Below, piece by piece: positions 1 to 4,990 of a stretch of 8,651 bases of DNA (within the stretch, counting starts at the first letter, position 1; every line of letters starts with the position of its first letter). The position numbers were made by a program, and so were the translations under genes. The notes under the pieces are model-generated. The model was not told the DNA's origin and made no database searches. It saw only the letters and a list, made by a program, of their open reading frames with translations. The DNA is taken from assembly GCA_023263045.1 (NCBI GenBank), contig JALQXU010000008.1:1-8651 (forward strand), in the 5' to 3' direction. Source of the stretch: Pontimonas sp. (GTDB lineage: Bacteria; Actinomycetota; Actinomycetes; Actinomycetales; Microbacteriaceae).

Positions 1-89
1 ATCTTCGTCGTGGGCGATACCCCGATGACGACCACTCCAAGAAGATTGCTGCGCTCTTGCGCAAAGTAGCCGAAGAATTTGATGCCTAA
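1..89 (+). CDS. C-terminal end of a long-form actinobacterial cold-shock protein (partial)
   Basis: The window opens inside a reading frame (first full codon at 3) that ends at TAA 87-89. The 28 visible residues are charged and end in LRKVAEEFDA, with an RRGRYPDD segment near the start. From memory, actinobacterial cold-shock proteins of about 125-130 residues have an RNA-binding CSD barrel followed by an extension with a KRGRYPD...KIA..LR.VA.EL pattern, and this tail fits it well. The CSD domain itself (RNP1/RNP2) lies outside the window, so the identity rests on the tail and on the neighbour: a DUF3027 gene commonly follows this protein. The next gene starts at 82, inside this one, giving an 8-base overlap that suggests an operon. 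Confidence 0.6.
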   Translation, partial: LRRGRYPDDDHSKKIAALLRKVAEEFDA

Positions 90-588
90 GAAGACCTCAG
101 CGTCCGAGGACACCTTTGTCGCCCTGGCTCGAGTGGCACTACTCGAGGTGACGGGAGCCGACACTTTTGTGGACACGCCTGCGGTGACCCACGAGGGCGA
201 GTCCGTGACCGTGGCGTACCCCTCTGCCCAGCCTGGCTATCCCGGGTGGGCATGGACCGTGAGTGTGTCCAACGTCTCTGGTGTTGACCCTTCGGTGTTG
301 GAAGTGGGCTTGCTTCCGGGTGAAAGCTCGCTGGTGGCTCCCGACTGGGTTCCGTGGGCTGATCGCCTCGAGGAGTACCTGCTTCATGAGAAAGAGCTCA
401 AGGACCAGGCCGAAGCGGATGACGACGAGGATGACGATGACGCTCTCGACCTCGATGACGATGTTGACGGGGTTGATATTGACGAGCTAGATCTCGACCT
501 GGATCCGACTCCTTTGGAGGTTCCCGAAGAGCCCGATGATCTCTTTGATCACGTGGAGCTCGACGAGCCCGACCCGCTTGACCCTTAG
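82..588 (+). CDS. DUF3027 family protein with a highly acidic C-terminal tail
   Basis: A 168-residue protein of unknown function. The first ~100 residues match what I recall of actinobacterial DUF3027: a VALARVALLEV helix near the start, then a PGYPGWAWTV segment, then LLPGE..LVAPDWVPWADRL. From about residue 110 the sequence becomes a low-complexity tail dominated by Asp and Glu, with runs such as ADDDEDDDD, and is probably disordered. No signal peptide or membrane segment is visible. I chose ATG at 82; a TTG directly before it (79) would add one residue. A weak purine stretch (GAAGAA, 72-77) is the only candidate binding site, and translation is probably coupled to the cold-shock gene it overlaps. 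The TAG stop (586-588) interlocks with the serC stop on the other strand. The family's role is unknown and the sequence does not reveal it. Confidence 0.8.
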   Translation: MPKKTSASEDTFVALARVALLEVTGADTFVDTPAVTHEGESVTVAYPSAQPGYPGWAWTVSVSNVSGVDPSVLEVGLLPGESSLVAPDWVPWADRLEEYLLHEKELKDQAEADDDEDDDDALDLDDDVDGVDIDELDLDLDPTPLEVPEEPDDLFDHVELDEPDPLDP

Positions 589-1697
589 AGGTTTTCGAGC
601 ACGTAGTCGAGGCTTGCGATGAGCTTCTCGACATCGCTGTGGGGGACACCCACGAACGTCGCGATTCGAATCTGGTTGCGTCCGAGCTTCCGGTAGGGCT
701 CGGTGTCGACGATTCCGTTGGCGCGAAGCACAGAGGTCACCCGAGAAGCATCAATGCTGTCATCCATGTCCAGGGTGACCACGACGTGTGAGCGGTGGGC
801 TGGGTCTGCCACGAACGCAGAAACATCTGAGCGAGACTCTGCCCAGTCATAGAGCAGGGCAGAAGATTCCTGAGTGTGTGTGGCTGCAGCGCTGAGCCCG
901 CCGAGACTCATCATCCACTCCAGTTGAGACTCCATCAGGAGCAGGGTGGTGAGCGCTGGAGTGTTGAGAGTCTGGTTGAGCCTCGAGTTCTCAATGGCTT
1001 GAGTGAGACTGAGGAAATCGGGGATGTAGCGATCGGTGGCCGTAACCTCGAACGCTCGCTCGATGGCAGCCGGTGATAGCAGAGCGAACCATAGGCCGCC
1101 ATCACTGGCGAAGTTCTTTTGCGGCGCGAAATAGTAGACGTCAACCTCGGATGCCTCAAAGTCGAGACCTCCGGCGGCACTGGTCGCATCGACCATCATG
1201 AGAGCGCCAGAATCAGCTCCCGCAATGCGGTGTACCGGAGCCATTACTCCCGTCGACGTCTCATTGTGAGGCCAGGCATAGAGGTCCACACCCTCGACCG
1301 CTTCGAGTACTCCGCGGGTTCCCGGTTCACTTGTCACCACGTGGGGGGCTTCGAGCCAGGGAGTGGTGTGAGCTTTCACACACTTCGCTCCAAATTCTCC
1401 AAAACTCAGGTGTGCGCTGCGGTTCTTAGCCAAACTGACCGCGGCCACATCCCAGAACGCGGTCGACCCCCCGTTACCCAACACAACCTCGTAGCCTTCA
1501 GGCAGTCGGAAGTAGGCGGCGAGTGCTCCTTGAATACGCCCGACGAGTTCTTTGACCGGCGCTTGCCGATGCGAGGTGCCCAGCAGTGAGGCATTTCTAA
1601 TCAAGTGGTCGAGCTGCTGAGAGCTAACCCTCGAGGGTCCTGCGCCGAAGCGTCCATCCTGGGGAAGAAGGTCCTGGGGAATGGTGAGGTCGGCCAT
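585..1697 (-). CDS. serC: phosphoserine aminotransferase SerC
   Basis: A 370-residue PLP-dependent class V aminotransferase. It converts 3-phosphohydroxypyruvate and glutamate to phosphoserine and 2-oxoglutarate, the second step of serine synthesis, in the cytosol; it may also serve pyridoxal phosphate synthesis. Visible landmarks: substrate-binding GAGPSRV at about residues 18-24, NGGST near 75, NETSTGV near 145, the cofactor Asp in VDATSAAGG (about 170), and the Schiff-base Lys194 in FAPQKNFASDGGLW, a form typical of actinobacterial SerC. Length fits the family. The frame could open further upstream (1745), but the conserved protein begins at MADLTIPQDLLPQDGRFG, so ATG at 1697 is chosen. 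A TAGACT hexamer ends 7 bases before this ATG, suggesting a leaderless message. It is divergent from the iron regulator and convergent with the DUF3027 gene, sharing bases 585-588. Confidence 0.95.
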   Translation of the reverse strand: MADLTIPQDLLPQDGRFGAGPSRVSSQQLDHLIRNASLLGTSHRQAPVKELVGRIQGALAAYFRLPEGYEVVLGNGGSTAFWDVAAVSLAKNRSAHLSFGEFGAKCVKAHTTPWLEAPHVVTSEPGTRGVLEAVEGVDLYAWPHNETSTGVMAPVHRIAGADSGALMMVDATSAAGGLDFEASEVDVYYFAPQKNFASDGGLWFALLSPAAIERAFEVTATDRYIPDFLSLTQAIENSRLNQTLNTPALTTLLLMESQLEWMMSLGGLSAAATHTQESSALLYDWAESRSDVSAFVADPAHRSHVVVTLDMDDSIDASRVTSVLRANGIVDTEPYRKLGRNQIRIATFVGVPHSDVEKLIASLDYVLENL

Positions 1698-1704
1698 GTC
1701 CTCA

Positions 1705-1710
1705 AGTCTA
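1705..1710 (-). promoter_or_regulatory. putative serC -10 element (leaderless start)
   Basis: Read on the minus strand this is TAGACT, followed by TGAGGAC and the serC ATG. The 7-base gap would put transcription initiation at or next to the start codon. The GAGG in the gap is too close to the ATG to be a normal ribosome binding site. No convincing -35 hexamer is seen at the usual distance. Confidence 0.4.
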
Positions 1711-1728
1711 GGCGGTGGACTCGATGCT

Positions 1729-1746
1729 CTTGGAGGGGTCTCCAAG
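1729..1746. repeat. perfect inverted repeat in the serC/dtxR divergent promoter region
   Basis: CTTGGAG (1729-1735) and CTCCAAG (1740-1746) are perfect reverse complements separated by GGGT. The repeat abuts the left edge of the DtxR-like box. It could be a second operator or a short hairpin in a serC upstream transcript. It is not followed by a T-run, so it is unlikely to be a terminator. Confidence 0.5.
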
Positions 1747-1765
1747 TAAGCTAAGCCTCACCTAA
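1747..1765. promoter_or_regulatory. DtxR/IdeR-type iron box
   Basis: The 19 bases TAAGCTAAGCCTCACCTAA match the classical tox/iron-box palindrome TTAGGTTAGCCTAACCTAA at 15 of 19 positions. The half-site on the right, seen from the minus strand as TTAGGTGAGGCT, is nearly perfect. It lies 19 bases upstream of the start codon of a DtxR-family repressor with an intact metal site, and 50 bases from serC. The simplest reading is negative autoregulation by the iron-loaded repressor; control of serC from the same site is possible but not shown. Confidence 0.7.
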
Positions 1766-1784
1766 ATAACTCCAGGGGTGCTTT

Positions 1785-2471
1785 ATGACAGATCTCGTCG
1801 ACACGACTGAGATGTATCTGCGCACCATCGTGGATTTGGAGGAAGAGGGCATTCCTCCCTTTCGCGCCCGAATCTCGGAGCGACTCGGCCACTCGGGTCC
1901 GACCGTGTCCCAAACGGTGGCGCGCATGGAGCGAGATGGCCTGCTCGTGGTCGAGGCTGATCGTCAATTAGCTCTCACCAAGAAGGGCCGTAAGAAGGCT
2001 TTCGAAGTCACCCGCAAGCATCGTCTTGCGGAGCGTTTGCTCGCCGATGTCATCGGTTTGGAGTGGTCGCTCGTTCATGAGGAGGCGTGCCGATGGGAGC
2101 ACGTCATGAGTGAGCACGTCGAGCGACGCTTGGTCGAGATGCTGGGTCACCCCACCGAATCCCCATTTGGGAACCCCATTCCTGCGATGGAGGATATCGG
2201 CGGAACAGCATCAGAGAAGTTTCTCAAGGGTGTGATTCGGGTCACTGACTTCGCCACGGAGGAACCGCAGTCGGGCCTCCTGCGACGACTGGGTGAGCCC
2301 GCACAGTTTGATCCCTCGCTTCTGGCCACGTTCAAGGCAGCCGGAGTGATGCCGGGCGCTCAGGTCACTGTGTCACGAGCCGGTGATGGGTATCGGCTGG
2401 TGGCAGAGCAATCCCAGGGTGAGGTTGTCGTGCCGGAGTCCATCGCCGAGCACCTGTATTTGGCCCGGTAA
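1785..2471 (+). CDS. dtxR: DtxR/IdeR-family iron-dependent transcriptional repressor
   Basis: A 228-residue repressor that, with Fe(II) bound, should bind iron boxes and shut down iron uptake genes. Three parts are visible. An N-terminal winged helix covers about 1-72 (LVDTTEMYLRTI and SGPTVSQTVARMERDGL). The dimerisation/metal domain covers about 73-140. A C-terminal SH3-like domain covers about 145-228. The metal ligands of DtxR are all present and at the same numbers: Met10, Cys102, Glu105 and His106 at the primary site, and His79, Glu83 and His98 at the ancillary site, with Glu171 and Gln174 as likely SH3 ligands. Cys102 favours an iron-type DtxR/IdeR over a manganese-type MntR. AGGGG (1774-1778) lies 6 bases before the ATG. 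An iron box lies just upstream. Confidence 0.95.
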   Translation: MTDLVDTTEMYLRTIVDLEEEGIPPFRARISERLGHSGPTVSQTVARMERDGLLVVEADRQLALTKKGRKKAFEVTRKHRLAERLLADVIGLEWSLVHEEACRWEHVMSEHVERRLVEMLGHPTESPFGNPIPAMEDIGGTASEKFLKGVIRVTDFATEEPQSGLLRRLGEPAQFDPSLLATFKAAGVMPGAQVTVSRAGDGYRLVAEQSQGEVVVPESIAEHLYLAR

Positions 2472-2487
2472 GCCCGGCGTGCCGTGT

Positions 2488-2509
2488 CAGCCGGTCTCAG
2501 GGTTGGCTG
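2488..2509 (+). terminator. weak hairpin after dtxR
   Basis: CAGCCGG (2488-2494) can pair with TTGGCTG (2503-2509) as 5 Watson-Crick and 2 G-U pairs around an 8-base loop, 17 bases after the dtxR stop. The downstream sequence (GTTACTCTTAG) is only mildly T-rich, so termination here would be inefficient. It may instead be the first element of the structured leader that follows. Confidence 0.25.
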
Positions 2510-2539
2510 GTTACTCTTAGTGCATTGCGCCTTAAATGT

Positions 2540-2691
2540 CGCGAAGGAGTAGCTCATGGGTCCAAGGGAGTGCCAAGCGCCCCGAGACGTGCGCGCTCAC
2601 TTTCGGATACAGGTCTCCACGAGGCCGGCCCTGGCATGTCCGGTCCATCGTGTGCCCCAGACACCATCGTGTTTCGATGGTGTCTTTTGCG
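2540..2691 (+). promoter_or_regulatory. candidate structured regulatory leader of the HNH gene
   Basis: The stretch between dtxR and the HNH gene contains several nested complementary segments: ATGG 2556-2559 with CCAT 2645-2648; TGCCA 2571-2575 with TGGCA 2632-2636; and GAGAC 2584-2588 with GTCTC 2613-2617. A long-range helix could pair CGCGAAGG (2540-2547) with CTTTTGCG (2684-2691), allowing two G-U pairs. That 3' strand is the T-run of the terminator at 2660-2688, so the two pairings compete partly. The arrangement (structured RNA, terminator, ribosome binding site, gene) is that of an attenuator or riboswitch. I cannot assign a known class. The same stretch also carries an open 51-codon frame (2556-2711) preceded by AAGGAG, whose TGA overlaps the HNH ATG, so a translated leader is an alternative. 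Confidence 0.4.
2660..2688 (+). terminator. strong intrinsic terminator just upstream of the HNH gene
   Basis: GACACCATCG (2660-2669) and CGATGGTGTC (2675-2684) form a perfect 10-bp stem with a TGTTT loop, followed by TTTT. The end of the T-run is only about 20 bases before the HNH start codon, with no room for a separate promoter between. If it were unconditional it would silence the gene, which argues for regulated read-through. The 5' arm motif CCATCGTGT also occurs at 2645-2653, so the 3' arm has a second, weaker pairing partner. Confidence 0.8.
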
Positions 2692-2707
2692 TTAAGGGGC
2701 CGACATC

Positions 2708-3256
2708 ATGAGTCCGCAGAAGACGGCACACGCCGCCGTGGATACCCCCGCAGTCAGCATGAGAACTCTCGTCCTCAACGCCGGATACGAACCGCTCTCG
2801 GTGGTGTCGTTCAAGAGAGCGCTTGTCCTGGTGATGAATGGGAGGGCTGTCATTGTCGAGAGCGATAATTCCCATCCTGTTCGCAGTCCCGATGGAACGT
2901 GGGAGCGTCCCTCGGTGATCGTGCTGACCCGGTATGTGAAGATGCCGCATAACCGCCAGGTCCCTGTTTCCAGACGAGGGGTTCTTCGACGAGATGGCCA
3001 CCGCTGTGCCTACTGCGGCGCATCGGCGAGCACCATTGATCATGTCTTGCCCCGGTCTCGAGGTGGCAAGGATGAGTGGGAGAACCTTGTCGCTTGTTGT
3101 CTCAAGTGCAACAACATCAAGGGTGATCGAACCCCCACCGAAATGGGCTGGCGTCTCCTGAGTGTCCCGAAGACTCCCTATGGAACGGCGTGGCTCGTTC
3201 GGGGCATCGAGCGTCCCCAGGAGCGCTGGGAAGGCTACCTGGCCCAAGCCGCCTAG
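2708..3256 (+). CDS. HNH endonuclease family protein, conserved in Actinobacteria
   Basis: A 182-residue zinc-dependent HNH-fold protein. The N-terminal half (from about residue 18, MRTLVLNAGYEPLSVVSF) is typical of a small HNH family found throughout Actinobacteria, whose cellular role I do not know. The HNH module is clear at about 92-140: CAYC (Cys100, Cys103), IDHVLPRSRGG with the catalytic-type Asp111-His112, Asn126 in WENLVACC, and the second pair Cys131/Cys134 in CLKCNN. It should bind a structural zinc and a catalytic divalent metal. ATG at 2708 has a good AAGGGG 8 bases upstream; ATG at 2759, where family similarity begins, has none, so 2708 is preferred. A terminator hairpin directly precedes the ribosome binding site. 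The gene ends interlocked with the stop of the opposite-strand glycosyltransferase. Confidence 0.85.
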   Translation: MSPQKTAHAAVDTPAVSMRTLVLNAGYEPLSVVSFKRALVLVMNGRAVIVESDNSHPVRSPDGTWERPSVIVLTRYVKMPHNRQVPVSRRGVLRRDGHRCAYCGASASTIDHVLPRSRGGKDEWENLVACCLKCNNIKGDRTPTEMGWRLLSVPKTPYGTAWLVRGIERPQERWEGYLAQAA

Positions 3257-4464
3257 GCAGGTCGAAGCGGGGAAACTCCAGCTTCTGATCGCTCGATGAT
3301 GGTGAGCGCTACGCCGGCACCGTCCTCTTGCGCCATGGTCGGGGCGGCCCGCTCCACCTTGTCGCGCTGGGAGAGCGCTTCGGTTATCGACTTGGCAATA
3401 ACCGAGGGTCTGGTCGTTGCTCGAGACAGAGGCTTGGGACCAAGTCCCAAGCTCGAGAGTCTGGCCCCCCACCACGGCTGGTCGGCAAGGAAGGGCATGA
3501 TGATCGACGGTGTTCCGGCCCGCACGAAAGCATGCGTCGTTCCCGCCCCACCATGGTGGATTCCGACAGCAACGCGAGGGAGGACAGCCGAGTGTGGAAC
3601 GGCCGTTCTCACGAGAACATCTGATGCCTGCTCATGCTCTGCCGTGGGAACCAGACCTCCCCAACCAGTGACCAGCAGAGTCTTCATGCCGAGCGACCTT
3701 GCTGCCTTCACGATGGCCCCAGCTCGAGCCTTACCGCGAGAGTCACGCATGGAGCCAAAACCTGCATAGACGATCTGGCCGTCACCCATGAATCGCTCGA
3801 GCACGGGGTCGAGTTCGTCTTCACTGGCCCGATACCACTGCCCGGTGACATGAGCAAACTCTGGCCAGTCGGCGGGGTGGGGGACGAGGGTCGGACTGAC
3901 GGGGCAGAGCACCAGGTCAGACTCGGTGCGGATTACACCCAGCCTGTCGGCGAGCTCTTTGAGAACGGGCGCGAACGAGGAGACTCCGGCCTTCACCAGA
4001 GAGTAGCTCGCCCGGTTCCACCGAGACGGGATGGTCGTAGGGAGGCCCGCAGGCGGAAACTCATCGGTCGGAGTCATCGTGGGAACGATTTCTACCTCCG
4101 CTGCGAGCGCCCCCACCGCGTGAGCAGCGGTTGCCGCTGTCATGACCTTCGGGTGATAGACCACGATGTCGGGGTGAAGCTCGAGTATCTGTTGGGTGCT
4201 GGTTTCCCAGACACCTTCGAGCAGAGGCCGCATGACGGTTCGATAGTTCAGGAGAGCTCGAACAGTAGACACACCTTGCTCCGCAATCACCCGATCGATC
4301 GAGCCCGGGAGTTCTCGTTCCTTATATGGAGCCTCGGGATCAAACGCCAGGTCTGAGGTGTGAGCGAAGGTGACATCATGGCCTGCTGCGGCCGCTTCCA
4401 GCGCGAGAGCGCGGAAGGGCTCATTGTCTCCCCTAGACCCGAATGCGACCAGATAAATCTTCAC
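3253..4464 (-). CDS. GT1/GT28-like glycosyltransferase (UDP-glycosyltransferase fold)
   Basis: A 403-residue GT-B fold glycosyltransferase transferring a sugar from a nucleotide donor to an unidentified small acceptor. The start MKIYLVAFGSRGDNEPF matches the Rossmann strand and GSRGD.qPF motif of sterol/macrolide type GT1 enzymes. The C-terminal donor domain shows VYAGFGSM (about 232-239), HHGGAGTTHAF (about 303-313) and PFLADQPWWG (about 324-333), the last resembling the sugar-nucleotide binding loop. No signal peptide or clear membrane helix is seen, and the acceptor-recognising N-terminal half gives no clue to the substrate; a lipid, sterol-like compound or carotenoid are all possible. The start is GTG at 4464 without a Shine-Dalgarno; a TACTCT hexamer 6 bases upstream fits a leaderless transcript. 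It stands alone between the convergent HNH gene and the divergent tRNA. Confidence 0.85.
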   Translation of the reverse strand: MKIYLVAFGSRGDNEPFRALALEAAAAGHDVTFAHTSDLAFDPEAPYKERELPGSIDRVIAEQGVSTVRALLNYRTVMRPLLEGVWETSTQQILELHPDIVVYHPKVMTAATAAHAVGALAAEVEIVPTMTPTDEFPPAGLPTTIPSRWNRASYSLVKAGVSSFAPVLKELADRLGVIRTESDLVLCPVSPTLVPHPADWPEFAHVTGQWYRASEDELDPVLERFMGDGQIVYAGFGSMRDSRGKARAGAIVKAARSLGMKTLLVTGWGGLVPTAEHEQASDVLVRTAVPHSAVLPRVAVGIHHGGAGTTHAFVRAGTPSIIMPFLADQPWWGARLSSLGLGPKPLSRATTRPSVIAKSITEALSQRDKVERAAPTMAQEDGAGVALTIIERSEAGVSPLRPA

Positions 4465-4470
4465 GGGGAC

Positions 4471-4476
4471 AGAGTA
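4471..4476 (-). promoter_or_regulatory. putative -10 element of the glycosyltransferase gene
   Basis: On the minus strand this reads TACTCT, followed by GTCCCC and the GTG start codon. The spacing fits initiation at the start codon itself. No clear -35 is present. Confidence 0.3.
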
Positions 4477-4504
4477 ATGACGACCGGGGACATTCTGTGC
4501 TCGC

Positions 4505-4510
4505 TAGACT
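4505..4510 (+). promoter_or_regulatory. putative -10 element of the tRNA-Arg gene
   Basis: TAGACT lies 9 bases before the first base of the mature tRNA, the expected place for a -10 hexamer with a short 5' leader. It is the same hexamer as before serC. A -35 match is not obvious. Confidence 0.35.
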
Positions 4511-4519
4511 TTCGGCGTT

Positions 4520-4594
4520 GCCTCTGTAGCTCAATGGAAGAGCAGTTCCGTCCTAAGGAAAGGGTTGGGGGTTCGAGTCCCTCCAGGGGCACCA
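4520..4594 (+). tRNA. tRNA-Arg (anticodon CCU)
   Basis: A full cloverleaf can be drawn. The 7-bp acceptor stem is GCCTCTG with CAGGGGC, including one G-U pair. The D arm is GCTC/GAGC around AATGGAA. The anticodon arm is 4545-4561 with loop GTCCTAA and anticodon CCT at 4552-4554. The variable loop has 5 bases. The T arm is GGGGG/CCCTC around TTCGAGT, and ACCA follows at 4591-4594, so CCA is encoded. It decodes AGG. The top pair of the anticodon stem is a G-A mismatch (4545 with 4561). A tRNA 3' end is a frequent integrase target, and the gene is followed by a toxin-antitoxin pair. Confidence 0.95.
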
Positions 4595-4612
4595 GACGTG
4601 AGTGACCGGGTT

Positions 4613-4633
4613 AGAGTTCCTCGTCGCAACTCT
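4613..4633 (+). terminator. weak hairpin after tRNA-Arg
   Basis: AGAGTT (4613-4618) and AACTCT (4628-4633) are perfect complements around a 9-base loop, 18 bases after the tRNA, followed by the moderately T-rich TGGTTGTCTTC. The stem is short and A/T-rich, so it is only a possible terminator for the tRNA transcript. Confidence 0.3.
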
Positions 4634-4677
4634 TGGTTGTCTTCAGGATGCTCCTGCTGCTTACTTCTCACCATCAA

Positions 4678-4711
4678 GATATATATACATAAAATATAGA
4701 CTACTCTGAGT
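4678..4711 (+). promoter_or_regulatory. AT-rich promoter/operator region of vapBC
   Basis: Bases 4678-4700 are almost pure A/T (for example ATATATATACATAAAATATA) in an otherwise GC-rich window. Several -10-like hexamers fit, among them TAAAAT (4690-4695) and TACTCT (4702-4707), the latter ending 7 bases before the vapB ATG. ACTC-T-GAGT (4703-4711) is a short palindrome touching the start region. VapB-type antitoxins usually bind palindromes in their own promoter, so autorepression here is likely. Confidence 0.5.
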
Positions 4712-4714
4712 GTT

Positions 4715-4990
4715 ATGACTGACCCTGTGGTGACGAAATTGTTCCGAAACGGCGGAAGCTGGGCTGTCAGAATTCCCGCAGCCCTCGTTCCCCCGACTCA
4801 GTCCGTGGAAATACGTGGTACATCACAGGGAACTATCGAGATCGTTCCTCACGACGAGCCCGAGACCTTGGATCAACTCTTAGGCCGCTGGAGCCAGGAA
4901 CCCACACCCGCGGATGTGGGTGAACCGTGGCCAGAGCGGACCACGCTTCCAGCTCGCTTCCCCGACTTGGGTGCCGGTGGCGCGACGTGA
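4715..4990 (+). CDS. vapB: VapB-type antitoxin, AbrB/MazE-like DNA-binding domain
   Basis: A 91-residue protein. Residues about 6-50 form a swapped-hairpin AbrB/MazE domain, recognisable from TKLFRNGGSWAVRIPAALVP and the following EIRGTSQGTIEIVP strands; this is the dimeric DNA-binding part. The remaining tail (DEPETLDQLLGRWSQEP onward, rich in Pro, Glu and Trp) is the probable toxin-binding segment that wraps into VapC and blocks its active site. No good Shine-Dalgarno precedes the ATG; a -10-like TACTCT 7 bases upstream allows a leaderless message. Its TGA overlaps the vapC GTG in the tetranucleotide GTGA, so the pair is translationally coupled. Antitoxin excess keeps the pair silent and the complex normally represses the shared promoter. 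Confidence 0.85.
   Translation: MTDPVVTKLFRNGGSWAVRIPAALVPPTQSVEIRGTSQGTIEIVPHDEPETLDQLLGRWSQEPTPADVGEPWPERTTLPARFPDLGAGGAT

Noticed and set aside
1119..1589. 156-codon open frame on the plus strand
   Set aside because: Fully antisense to serC, whose catalytic motifs are unambiguous.
1698..1745. Longer serC start at 1745 adding 16 residues
   Set aside because: The extra residues are Pro-rich, unlike SerC N-termini, and would run through the divergent control region.
2546..2555. yybP-ykoY manganese riboswitch, because of GGAGTAGC
   Set aside because: Only the 5' signature is similar and it doubles as a Shine-Dalgarno-like AAGGAG; I could not find the matching 3' conserved strand, and the downstream gene is not a metal transporter. 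An Rfam covariance scan would decide.
2597..3475. 292-codon open frame on the minus strand
   Set aside because: Runs across the HNH gene and the end of the glycosyltransferase, both of which have clear family motifs; no motif in this frame.
3634..4356. 240-codon open frame on the plus strand
   Set aside because: Fully antisense to the glycosyltransferase and without recognisable domains.
4927..4986. Earlier ATG start for vapC at 4927
   Set aside because: It would overlap vapB by over 60 bases and place 20 extra residues before the first PIN-domain strand; the GTGA overlap start is the usual arrangement.
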